From NCBI GenBank assembly GCA_015075635.1, contig JABTUA010000003.1, positions 1,550,001 through 1,614,000 on the forward strand: DNA of 64,000 nucleotides, in the 5' to 3' direction. This DNA is from Polyangiaceae bacterium (GTDB lineage Bacteria; Myxococcota_A; Polyangia; Polyangiales; Polyangiaceae). Under the pieces are notes generated by a model that did not search any database, was not told the origin of the DNA, and saw only the letters and a program-made list of their open reading frames with translations. A program made the position numbers and the translations under genes. This document shows positions 51,766 to 59,646 of the stretch, in pieces (position 1 is the first letter of the stretch; every line of letters starts with the position of its first letter).

Positions 51766-53046
51766 ATGAGCTCCCAAGGTGTACAGCGCGGGTCGGGCGC
51801 CGGCAGCGACGACCCGCCGTCCGGGGTCACGACCGTCGCAGGTCCGTACCGTCCCGGTGAAATCATCGACGAGAAATACATCCTGATCCGCAAGATCGGC
51901 GAGGGCGGCATGGGGGCCGTCTGGATAGCGCACAACAGCGTGCTGGACGTGCACTGCGCCGTGAAGTTGATCGAAGCGGGCTCGAAGCAGGTCGCCGAGC
52001 GCTTGCTGGACGAGGCTCGTGCCGCCGCGCGCCTGGGCCACTCGGCCATCGTCCGCGTGCTCGACTACGGCGAGACCGGCCGGGGCGACCCCTTCATCGC
52101 GATGGAGCTCCTGGATGGTGAGGATCTGGCCCAGCTGATGGAGCGGCAGGGCCGCCTGCCCGCCGTCGAGGCGGTGCAGATGCTCCTGCCCATCGGCCAC
52201 GCGCTGGCCGCGGCCCACGCCAAGGGCATCGTGCACCGGGACGTCAAGCCCGAGAACATCTTCCTGGCGCGGGACGAGGTGGCGTCCACCCAACCGAAGC
52301 TCCTCGACTTCGGCATCGTGCGCGTGGAGCACAGCAACCGCCGCTTGACCATCGACGGCTCCGTGCTCGGTACCCCGGACTACATGTCGCCGGAGCAGGC
52401 TCGTGGCGAGGAAATCAACGGGCAGACCGACCTCTGGAGCTTCGGCGTGGTGCTCTACGAGCTGATCTGCGGGCGCCGGCCCTTCGACGGGGACAACTAC
52501 AACGCGCTGATGTACGCCATCATCAACGCCGAGCCGCAGAGTCTGACCGAGCGCGGCGTCGCCGACGAGGAGCTGTCGGCGATCGTTCAGCGCGCCCTGC
52601 GCAAGAGTCAGGAGGAGCGCTGGCCGAGCATGCGCGATCTGGGCGAAGAGCTCGCGCTGTGGCTCGAGAGCAAGGGCGTGACGGAGGACATCACCGGCAC
52701 CTCGCTGCGCCGCAGTTGGTTGGCGGACACGGAGAGCAAGCGTATCGAGCTGCCGCCCTACGTGCGCGACTCGCTGCGCTCGGCGGCTGGTGAACGCGTC
52801 ACGCAGTCCGCACCGCGTTCTTCCCGAGATTTCTCCACGGAAGAGGCGCACACGCTGAGCGGTGGCAAACACGTCAGCGAGCAGAGCCTGGCGGCCATCG
52901 CCGAGCTTCACGCCGAGGGTGACCCTGAGGAGCTCTTGCGTCGTGCCGCCCGGCGGCGCAGCGTCGCCGTGGTGCTCGGACTGGTCGTGGTGGTGGTCGG
53001 CGGCGTGCTCGGCGTGCTGATCGGCACGGGGATCCTCGTGCCGTAG
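51766..53046 (+). CDS. Membrane Ser/Thr protein kinase
   Basis: 426 residues. A complete Hanks kinase domain occupies residues 38-295: IGEGGMGAVW, catalytic lysine 67 in HCAVKLIE, GIVHRDVKPENIF, KLLDFGIVR and YMSPEQARG. A linker of about 100 residues precedes a C-terminal transmembrane helix (VVLGLVVVVVGGVLGVLIGTG), so the kinase faces the cytosol. The ATG at 51766 gives the shorter, more typical N-terminus; an in-frame GTG at 51724 is possible. The next gene, prfC, is convergent. Confidence 0.9.
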   Translation: MSSQGVQRGSGAGSDDPPSGVTTVAGPYRPGEIIDEKYILIRKIGEGGMGAVWIAHNSVLDVHCAVKLIEAGSKQVAERLLDEARAAARLGHSAIVRVLDYGETGRGDPFIAMELLDGEDLAQLMERQGRLPAVEAVQMLLPIGHALAAAHAKGIVHRDVKPENIFLARDEVASTQPKLLDFGIVRVEHSNRRLTIDGSVLGTPDYMSPEQARGEEINGQTDLWSFGVVLYELICGRRPFDGDNYNALMYAIINAEPQSLTERGVADEELSAIVQRALRKSQEERWPSMRDLGEELALWLESKGVTEDITGTSLRRSWLADTESKRIELPPYVRDSLRSAAGERVTQSAPRSSRDFSTEEAHTLSGGKHVSEQSLAAIAELHAEGDPEELLRRAARRRSVAVVLGLVVVVVGGVLGVLIGTGILVP

Positions 53047-53163
53047 CTCGGAGTCAGCCTCGGGTTTCGATGCGCCCCCGGGCTTGCCGCCGCGCGCTGC
53101 GTTCGTCGAGGTTGTCGTCGAGGCGCACTCGGAAAGCGCCGGGCGGAGACAGCGAAGGTCGAC

Positions 53164-54753
53164 TCAGACCGCCTGCTCCTTGGTCTTCGCGAAGTGCACG
53201 TCGGGCCAGTCCTTTTGAGTGGTCTCGAGGTGCCAGCTGTTGCGCGCCAGGAACACCGGGTGGCCGGTGTGGTCCTCGGCCATGGCCGCGCGGTTAGTCT
53301 CCGTGAAGCGCTTCATGAGCTGAGGATCTGCCGCATCCACCCAGCGCGCGGTGAAGAGCTGCGTGCCCTCGAAGTGCACCGGAATGTCGTACTCGGTGCG
53401 GATTCGATCGGAGAGCACGTCGAACTGCAGCGAGCCCACCACGCCGACGATGAAATTCGAGCCGAAGTGAGGCTTGAACACGCGAGCGGCGCCCTCTTCG
53501 GCCAGCTGCTCGAGGGCACGATTCAAGTGCTTGGCCCGCATCGGGTCGGCGGGGCGCACCGACTGGAGCAGCTCCGGCGCGAAGCTCGGGATGCCCGTGA
53601 ACTGCAGCGGCTCGCCTTCGGTCAGCGCGTCGCCGATGCGCAGGGTCCCGTGGTTCGGGATGCCGATGATGTCGCCGGCGAAGGCCTCCTCGGCGAGCTC
53701 GCGATCGCGGGCCAGGAACAGCACCGGGTTGTGCAAGGTCATCTGCTTGCCGCTGCGAACGTGCTGGAGCTTCATGCCACGCTGGAAGTGGCCCGAGCAG
53801 AGCCTGAGGAACGCGATGCGATCGCGGTGCTTCGGGTCCATGTTCGCCTGGATCTTGAAGACGAAGCCGGAGACCTGGTCCTCCGTCGGTTCGACCAACC
53901 GGGTGGTCGTCTTCTGCGGGCGCGGAGCGGGGGCGAGGCGGAGCAGCCCCTCGATCAGCTCGCGCACGCCGAAGTTGTTCAGCGCGCTGCCGAAGAAGAC
54001 CGGCGTCATGTGCCCGCCCCGATAGGCCTCGAGGTCGAAGCGCGGGCAGAGCCCGCGGGCCATCTCGACCTCCTCGCGCAGCGCCTTCACGGCGTGCTCC
54101 GGTAGCTCGCGATCGAGCAGCGGGTCGTCGAGGCCGCGGCACTCGCGCACGTCGCCGCCGGCGCGCTCCGAGCCCTTCTCGACCAGGAGCAGGCGCTCCT
54201 GGAAGAGGTCGTAACAGCCCAAGAAGTCCCGCCCCATGCCGATGGGCCAGCTGGCCGGGGTGACGTCGAGGGCCAGCCGCTCCTCGATCTCGCTCATCAG
54301 CTCGAATGGATCGCGGGCGTCGCGGTCGAGCTTGTTGATGAAGGTGATGATGGGGACGTCGCGCAGGCGGCACACCTCGAACAGCTTCAGCGTCTGCGCT
54401 TCGATGCCCTTGGCGGCGTCGATGACCATCACAGCCGAGTCGACCGCGGTCAGGGTGCGGTAGGTGTCCTCGCTGAAATCCTGGTGGCCCGGGGTGTCCA
54501 GCAGGTTGAAGGTGCCCGTCCGGTACTCGAACGTCATGGCGGACACGGTCACCGAGATTCCGCGTTCCTGCTCGACCTTCATCCAGTCCGAGTGTGCGCG
54601 GCGCTGTTCGCCGCGGGCCTTCACCGCGCCCGCCAGCTGAATCGCTCCGCCGAAGAGCAGGAGCTTCTCCGTCAACGTGGTCTTGCCGGCGTCCGGATGA
54701 GAGATGATGGCGAAGGTGCGTCGCCGGGAGACTTCGGTCTTGAGGTCGGCCAT
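53164..54753 (-). CDS. prfC: Peptide chain release factor 3
   Basis: 529 residues, matching the usual length. RF3 is a GTPase that removes RF1 and RF2 from the ribosome after peptide release. The G motifs are SHPDAGKTTLTEK (P-loop), DTPGHQDFSEDTYR (G3) and FINKLDRDARDP (G4). The RF3-specific sequence SDWMKVEQERGISVTVSAMTF and the C-terminal domain (FGSNFIVGVVGSLQFDVL) are present. The ATG is conserved in position. It is convergent with the kinase at 51766. Confidence 0.95.
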   Translation of the reverse strand: MADLKTEVSRRRTFAIISHPDAGKTTLTEKLLLFGGAIQLAGAVKARGEQRRAHSDWMKVEQERGISVTVSAMTFEYRTGTFNLLDTPGHQDFSEDTYRTLTAVDSAVMVIDAAKGIEAQTLKLFEVCRLRDVPIITFINKLDRDARDPFELMSEIEERLALDVTPASWPIGMGRDFLGCYDLFQERLLLVEKGSERAGGDVRECRGLDDPLLDRELPEHAVKALREEVEMARGLCPRFDLEAYRGGHMTPVFFGSALNNFGVRELIEGLLRLAPAPRPQKTTTRLVEPTEDQVSGFVFKIQANMDPKHRDRIAFLRLCSGHFQRGMKLQHVRSGKQMTLHNPVLFLARDRELAEEAFAGDIIGIPNHGTLRIGDALTEGEPLQFTGIPSFAPELLQSVRPADPMRAKHLNRALEQLAEEGAARVFKPHFGSNFIVGVVGSLQFDVLSDRIRTEYDIPVHFEGTQLFTARWVDAADPQLMKRFTETNRAAMAEDHTGHPVFLARNSWHLETTQKDWPDVHFAKTKEQAV

Positions 54754-54888
54754 TTTCGCGGTTTCGGGCCGCGCACTATGACGGAGAACGGCCGCTCCTG
54801 CCAGCCGGGCGACTTCACACTACTTCACGCTTCGGATCGAACGCCCGCAACAGTCTGGCTCCAAGCTGACCTCTCGAAGGAGGTTTCG

Positions 54889-55380
54889 ATGTTCGGATTT
54901 CTGCTGGGAACGGCCTGTCTGGTCGGGCTGATCTGGGTCCTCCGGGGGCCCGCGCGCTTCGGCGGCTGCCGCCGCTGGGACTCTCATCGCCACCGCGACC
55001 CGGGCGAACGGCGGGGCTTCGGCGGGCGTGCCTTCCAGCGCTGGCTGTTCGAGCGGCTGGACACCACGCCGGGGCAGGAGCGGGTGATTCGAGCGGCGGT
55101 CGACGATCTGATCGACAGCGCCCACGCCGCGCGCCGGGACCTGGACGCCTCCCGCAAGGACGTGGCGCGCGCCTTCCGTGGCGACTCGTTCGACGCCGAG
55201 GCGATGGGTGAAGCGTTCGCCAAGCACGACTCCGCCATGGCGGCTCTGCGCCGGACCGCAATCGAGAGCCTGGCCCGGGCTCACGAGGCCCTCGACGAGG
55301 GCCAGCGCCAGCGGCTCGCCGAGCTGATCGAGTCGGGCATGGGCCGGCGCTGGCAGGGGCCGTATCGCAGCTACGCCTGA
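54889..55380 (+). CDS. Spy/CpxP-like LTxxQ-type protein
   Basis: 163 residues; AAGGAGG six bases before the ATG is a strong ribosome site. A N-terminal hydrophobic segment (MFGFLLGTACLVGLIWVL) could be a signal anchor. The remainder is helical with the L-x-T-x-x-Q pattern (LDTTPGQ) and long alpha-helices (RRDLDASRKDVARAFRG, ALDEGQRQRLAELIESG), as in CpxP and Spy chaperones. In enterobacteria CpxP inhibits the sensor CpxA. Its position before a lipoprotein, a CpxR-like regulator and a CpxA-like sensor supports the same type of system. Confidence 0.75.
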   Translation: MFGFLLGTACLVGLIWVLRGPARFGGCRRWDSHRHRDPGERRGFGGRAFQRWLFERLDTTPGQERVIRAAVDDLIDSAHAARRDLDASRKDVARAFRGDSFDAEAMGEAFAKHDSAMAALRRTAIESLARAHEALDEGQRQRLAELIESGMGRRWQGPYRSYA

Positions 55381-55393
55381 GAGGAGACGTGCC

Positions 55394-55597
55394 ATGAAAC
55401 GCAAAGTCCTGATCGTGCTTCTGAGCCTGGGAACGCTGCTCGGCTACGCCGGCTGCGCCGCCCGGGTCGCCCACCACCGCGCCGAGCGCGGGCCATGGGT
55501 CCAGCGTCGCGCCAAGTTCGAGCAGCACGTCGCGCAGATCTGCGCGGATGCGGCGCTCCGAGCCCGGGCCGACGACCCCCCGCGCGGGATCCGCTGA
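55394..55597 (+). CDS. Small lipoprotein in Cpx-like locus
   Basis: 67 residues; GAGAGGAGA upstream of the ATG. MKRKVLIVLLSLGTLLGYAGC is a signal peptide with a lipobox at Cys21. The short mature part (HHRAERGPWVQRRAK, then HVAQICADAALRARA) is basic and helical. It follows the CpxP-like gene by 13 bases and may modulate the sensor, which is inference from position. No family is recognised. Confidence 0.6.
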   Translation: MKRKVLIVLLSLGTLLGYAGCAARVAHHRAERGPWVQRRAKFEQHVAQICADAALRARADDPPRGIR

Positions 55598-55821
55598 TAT
55601 GCTGGAGGCCAGACTCGACTCGAGCAGTCTTGCCATGATCAGACCGCGATCGTCATGAGCGGCGAAAACCCACGAAAACTACCGGCGTGGCCGGCAGATG
55701 CCTCCTGGTCCCATGGGATGGGTCGCGACGCTCTTGCAGGTCGCGCTTCGCGGGTAACCTCGAAGCAGCGCTTCCGCATCGGGTTCTTCGCGGCGCGAAA
55801 GTGCGCAAGTCGAGACTAGAA

Positions 55822-56508
55822 ATGTCGCTCCGAGTCCTGCTCATCGACGACGACGCGCGTCTCTCGGACCTACTGGCCGGCTACCTGGCTCAGCACGGCG
55901 TGTCGCTGAGCCACGCGCGTGACGGCGCCTTGGGGCTCTCCAAGCTCGAGGCTGACAGCTTCGACGCCGTGCTCCTGGACGTGATGATGCCTGGCATCGA
56001 CGGCCTGGAGGTGCTGAAGAGGCTCCGGCAGAAGACCAAGCTGCCGGTGATCATGCTGACCGCTCGCGGCGACGAGTCGGATCGTGTGGTCGGCCTCGAG
56101 CTCGGGGCCGACGACTACATTCCGAAGCCCTTCAGTCCGCGCGAGCTGCTCGCGCGGCTGCGCGCGGTGCTGAGGCGCGCGCAGCCCGACGCCATCGGCG
56201 AGCGGGTCGGCGCGCAGGGCATCGTCGCCGAGGTCGAGGCGCGACGCGCCACGGTGGATGGCCGTGAGGTGGAGCTCACCGGGATCGAGTTCGACATCTT
56301 GGTCGCGCTCTTGCGGCGTGCCGGTCGCGTCGTGCCGCGTGGCGCGCTGCTCGGGGAAGCAGGTCGGGGTGACGTGGCGGTGGGGGAGCGCACGGTAGAC
56401 GTGCACATCTCCCGCTTGCGCAAGAAGATCGGGGACGACCCCAAGAGCCCCCAGCGCATCAAGACGGTTCGGGGCATCGGCTACGTGTTGCCGCGCGAGG
56501 TGCCGTGA
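55822..56508 (+). CDS. OmpR/CpxR-type response regulator
   Basis: 228 residues. The receiver domain has LLIDDDARL (acidic pocket), the phosphoacceptor Asp53 in AVLLDVMMPG, and the LTARGDES and IPKPFSPRELL segments including the conserved Lys. The C-terminal winged helix (EVELTGIEFDILVALLRR, then ERTVDVHISRLRKKIG) is of the OmpR type. The ATG at 55822 matches the receiver start; the open frame extends upstream without similarity. Its stop overlaps the start of the sensor kinase (GTGA), so the two are translationally coupled. Confidence 0.9.
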   Translation: MSLRVLLIDDDARLSDLLAGYLAQHGVSLSHARDGALGLSKLEADSFDAVLLDVMMPGIDGLEVLKRLRQKTKLPVIMLTARGDESDRVVGLELGADDYIPKPFSPRELLARLRAVLRRAQPDAIGERVGAQGIVAEVEARRATVDGREVELTGIEFDILVALLRRAGRVVPRGALLGEAGRGDVAVGERTVDVHISRLRKKIGDDPKSPQRIKTVRGIGYVLPREVP

Positions 56509-57773
56509 GAGGCGTCCGGCACTACGTCCGGTCCCGCCTGCACCGGCGACTGTTCCTTTGGTTCGGCGCTTCCATCTTCGTGACCGGGCTGGTGGTCGCG
56601 GCGGCGGCGCACCTCTTGCTCGGCGGGGCGGACGGCGGTTGGCGCCGCACCGTCGAGCGCGGTCGGAGCTTCATCGGCAATCAGCTGGCCGAGAGCTGGG
56701 ACGATCCGGCGCGCCGCGACGCTCTGGCCCGCTCGGTCGTGCGCGACCTGGGCATGAGCATCGTGCTCTTGGACGCCCGCGGCGAGCTGATCGGGGCGTA
56801 TGGCGAGCCTTGCCCGCGGCCCGACGTCGAGGCGCCTGTGCGCCGGCAAGAGCGCCTGCTCGGCAACGCCAAGCTGTGCTTCGCCAAGCGCGAACGGCGC
56901 GCCGGGCTGCCGTTCTTCTTGCTCCTCGGCCTGGCGGCGCTCTCGCTCTGGGGCGCATCCGGCATGATCGCGCGCCGCCTCGTGCGCCCGCTCGGGGAGC
57001 TGGTGCGGGTGGCGGACGAGATCGGCCGCGGCAACCTGGGAGCCCGCGTCGTCCTGCGCCGGAACAAGGTCGGCGAGATCGGCGATCTGGCGGATGCCAT
57101 CAACGAGATGGCGAGCCGCATCGAGCGGCAGATGGCCGATCAGCGCGAGCTGCTTGCGGGGGTGAGCCACGAGATCCGCTCGCCCCTCGCGCGCCTCAGG
57201 GTTCTGTCGGAGCTCGCCCGGGAGCAGCAGGGCAAGGTCGGCGAGGACATCGAGCGCGAGGTGCTGGAGATCGACTCGCTGGTCGGTCAGCTCCTCGCGA
57301 GCTCCCGCCTCGACTTCGGCGCGCTGGAGCGACGCGACCTCGACGCGCGCGAGCTCGCGGAGAGGTGCCTCGAGCGAGCGGGCCTCTCCGCGGGCGTGCT
57401 GGACTTCCGGTCCGAGGAGACAGCCCTCTCCGGCGACCCCACGCTGCTGGCGCGCGCGTTGACCAACCTGCTCGAGAACGCCAAGGAGCACGCTGGGGGC
57501 GTCGCCACCCTGGTCGTCTCGCGGCAGGCGGATGCTTGGGTGTTCTCCGTCGAAGACGGCGGTCCCGGCTTCGCGGAGCAGGATCTGGTCCGCGCCTTCG
57601 ACAAGTTCGTCCGAGGCGAGAAGAGCGCGGGCTCGTCGCTCGGGCTCGGGCTGTCGCTGGTGCGGCGCATCGCCGAGGCACACGGGGGGCGCGCCTGGGC
57701 CGAGAACCGCCGCGGGGGCGGTGCACGGGTGGCCTTCAGCGTGCCGCTCCGCGCGCCCGCCTCACTCGGGTAG
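56505..57773 (+). CDS. CpxA-type sensor histidine kinase
   Basis: 422 residues with a GTG start overlapping the regulator stop. Two transmembrane helices (LFLWFGASIFVTGLVVAAAA and LPFFLLLGLAALSLWG) flank a periplasmic sensor domain of about 90 residues. HAMP-like sequence (RRLVRPLGELVRVADEIGRG) leads to the phosphoacceptor His222 in GVSHEIRSPLARL, then the ATP lid motifs NLLENAKEH, EDGGPGF and SLGLGLSLV. The order CpxP-like, lipoprotein, regulator and sensor is that of an envelope-stress locus. Stimulus unknown. Confidence 0.88.
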   Translation: MRGVRHYVRSRLHRRLFLWFGASIFVTGLVVAAAAHLLLGGADGGWRRTVERGRSFIGNQLAESWDDPARRDALARSVVRDLGMSIVLLDARGELIGAYGEPCPRPDVEAPVRRQERLLGNAKLCFAKRERRAGLPFFLLLGLAALSLWGASGMIARRLVRPLGELVRVADEIGRGNLGARVVLRRNKVGEIGDLADAINEMASRIERQMADQRELLAGVSHEIRSPLARLRVLSELAREQQGKVGEDIEREVLEIDSLVGQLLASSRLDFGALERRDLDARELAERCLERAGLSAGVLDFRSEETALSGDPTLLARALTNLLENAKEHAGGVATLVVSRQADAWVFSVEDGGPGFAEQDLVRAFDKFVRGEKSAGSSLGLGLSLVRRIAEAHGGRAWAENRRGGGARVAFSVPLRAPASLG

Positions 57774-58256
57774 AGGCATCGCGGCGTCGAAGGCCTGCAC
57801 CCAGTCGAGGAGCTTCTTGCGGGTCGCACCCAGATCGTCGGTAGCGCCCAGCTTCGTCCCACCGATCTCGCCGGCCAGGCGTTCCAGCGCTGCGTCGCCC
57901 TTGGCTCGACCGAGCAGCGCGCTCGCTTTGGCCAGGTGCCCCTCGGCCAGGCCGAAGTTGCGCTCTTCGAGGGCCAAGAGCGCCAGGTGCAGCCGGCGGC
58001 GGGCTTCCAAGCGGATGGCCCGATCGCGCTGAGCGTCGAACTCCGCGGTAGCGCGCTTCTTCTCGGCCTCCCTCTCGCTGGCCTGCTTCTCGGCGGCGTC
58101 CGTGGTCAGCTTGCCCTGGTAGCGTCCGGTTCCGTAGGCCGCTCCGAGCGCGACCACGGCCGCGCCGACTGCGATCAGCACGCGCCGGCCGGTCGAGCTC
58201 TCGGCCTCCTCGGGTTTCGCGGGTGGCTCCGGCTTCGGCTCGTCGGGCGAGGTCAT
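57762..58256 (-). CDS. Small single-pass membrane protein
   Basis: 164 residues. A Pro/Glu-rich cytosolic N-terminus precedes one membrane helix (VLIAVGAAVVALGAAYGTG), then a charged helix (KQASEREAEKKRATAEFDAQ) and a repeat-like segment resembling tetratricopeptide helices (LALLALEERNFGLAEGHLAK). Its gene overlaps the end of the sensor kinase by 12 bases on the opposite strand. The ATG at 58256 starts a protein-like N-terminus. Function unknown. Confidence 0.62.
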   Translation of the reverse strand: MTSPDEPKPEPPAKPEEAESSTGRRVLIAVGAAVVALGAAYGTGRYQGKLTTDAAEKQASEREAEKKRATAEFDAQRDRAIRLEARRRLHLALLALEERNFGLAEGHLAKASALLGRAKGDAALERLAGEIGGTKLGATDDLGATRKKLLDWVQAFDAAMPLPE

Positions 58257-58560
58257 GGCCCGCCTGATTGTCTCTGCGGCGCGTCGGGCGCAAGCCGGCG
58301 TGGATCGGGTAGGGTCTTTCCGCTTCGCTCTTACTTCGCCAACATGCGTCGGACACGCGAGGCTCCTCGCGCTCGCCGCGAGCGGGGCTGGGGCCCCGCG
58401 AGCCATGTGAATGGTCACCGAGATCCAGGCGTCCGTCGCGCTTCTGGTGCCATTTCAGGCAGGACGGGTGCGCTCGGTGGGGCGCCCTGGGTCAGAGTGC
58501 CCCACAGGTCCTTGGGTTGCGGGCAAAGCCCGCGCTAAGCTCCTCGGGCGCTGGCGCAGC
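58257..58560. other. 304-base intergenic region between divergent genes
   Basis: No convincing gene is seen. It probably contains the promoters of the genes at 58256 and 58561. A perfect hairpin, GCGGGC-AAA-GCCCGC, lies at 58519-58533 close to the downstream start and could affect translation of the HhH protein. GC-rich palindromic segments also occur near 58360-58400. Confidence 0.5.
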
Positions 58561-59646
58561 ATGAAGCCGAAGGACGATTCGGATACCGAGATCACGCACG
58601 TCAAGGAGACGCGCGACGCTCCGGCTCAGCCAGGCGTCGCGGCTCCTCCGCGCCCAGCCAGCATCCCACCGCGTCCGGTCGCGCTGCCGCCGCGCCCGGC
58701 GGTTGCGCCGAGCATCCCGCGGCCGCCCCCGGTTCCGGGTGCGACGCCACCGCCACCTAGCGTGAGGCCCCCGCCGCCGGCGAGCTCCCCCATGGCTGCG
58801 CCGTCGAGCCCCCGGCCACAGCCGCTGCCCGCGAGCTCCCCGCACGCCGCGCCGTCGAGCGTGCGACCTCCGCCGCCGAGCCTCCGGCCTCCGCCGCCGA
58901 GCTTCCGGCCCCCGTCGCCCGCGAGCTCACCCCGGGCAGTGCCCCCCAGCATGCGACCGCCGCCACCGCCGGTCAGGACGTCGGCTCCGCCGGCCGCGGA
59001 CGCGGCCGCGCTGGCCGCCGAGCTCGAGCAGACCAAGCGCGTGCTCGCGACCAAGCTGGCCGACCTGCGCGGCTTTCAGACCGAGCGCGAGACGCTGCTC
59101 GCCCGCATCGCCGAGCGCGACGCGCGCATCCAGCGGCTGGAGGCCGGGAGCACCGCCGACGTTCCGCGCCTCCGGACTCAGATCGGCGACCTCGAGGCCG
59201 AGCTCAGCGTGGCCAAAGCGGAGGCGTCGCGTGCCGCTCAGCTGGATGCGGAGCTGTCTGCGCTCCGCGCCCACTCCCGTCGGCTCGACGCGTCGCTCTC
59301 CGAGCTCGAGGCCCGCGTCCGCGAGCTCGACGCGGCGCTCGAGCTCGAGCGCGGCAAGCTGGCAGAGCGCGACGCGCGCGTCCGCGCGCTGGAAGCAGAG
59401 GCCGAGAGCCTCGCTTGGGCGCCGGCGCTCGCCGATGACCTCACCCGCATCAAGGGCATCGGCCCGAAGTTTCGCGATGCGCTCGCAGCGGCGGGAGTGA
59501 AGAGCTACTCGCAGATCGCCGGCTGGGGTGAGGCGGAAATCGCCGAAATCGCGGCGAAGCTGCGGATCCAGCCGAATCGCATCCAGCGCGAGGGCTGGGT
59601 CGAGGCCGCGAAGGCGCTCGCCTCTCAAGGGCAGCGCGTCGGCTGA
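58561..59646 (+). CDS. Pro-rich, coiled-coil protein with C-terminal HhH domain
   Basis: 361 residues. Residues 25-145 are Pro/Ala/Ser-rich with PPPxxRPPPPS repeats. Residues 150-295 are a long coiled coil (ELEQTKRVLATKLADL, RRLDASLSELEARVREL). The last 60 residues form a helix-hairpin-helix-like domain (DLTRIKGIGPKFRDALAAAG, then IAGWGEAEIAEIAAKLRI), the type seen at the end of some L21- and nuclease-associated proteins, which bind DNA or RNA backbones. It overlaps the end of the kinase gene at 59625 by 22 bases, convergent. Function unknown. Confidence 0.72.
   Translation: MKPKDDSDTEITHVKETRDAPAQPGVAAPPRPASIPPRPVALPPRPAVAPSIPRPPPVPGATPPPPSVRPPPPASSPMAAPSSPRPQPLPASSPHAAPSSVRPPPPSLRPPPPSFRPPSPASSPRAVPPSMRPPPPPVRTSAPPAADAAALAAELEQTKRVLATKLADLRGFQTERETLLARIAERDARIQRLEAGSTADVPRLRTQIGDLEAELSVAKAEASRAAQLDAELSALRAHSRRLDASLSELEARVRELDAALELERGKLAERDARVRALEAEAESLAWAPALADDLTRIKGIGPKFRDALAAAGVKSYSQIAGWGEAEIAEIAAKLRIQPNRIQREGWVEAAKALASQGQRVG

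Noticed and set aside
48105..51860. 1251-codon open frame on the plus strand
   Set aside because: It covers the nucleotidase and pseudokinase genes in antisense and is rich in Arg, Leu, His and Gly without domains. It is a shadow frame.
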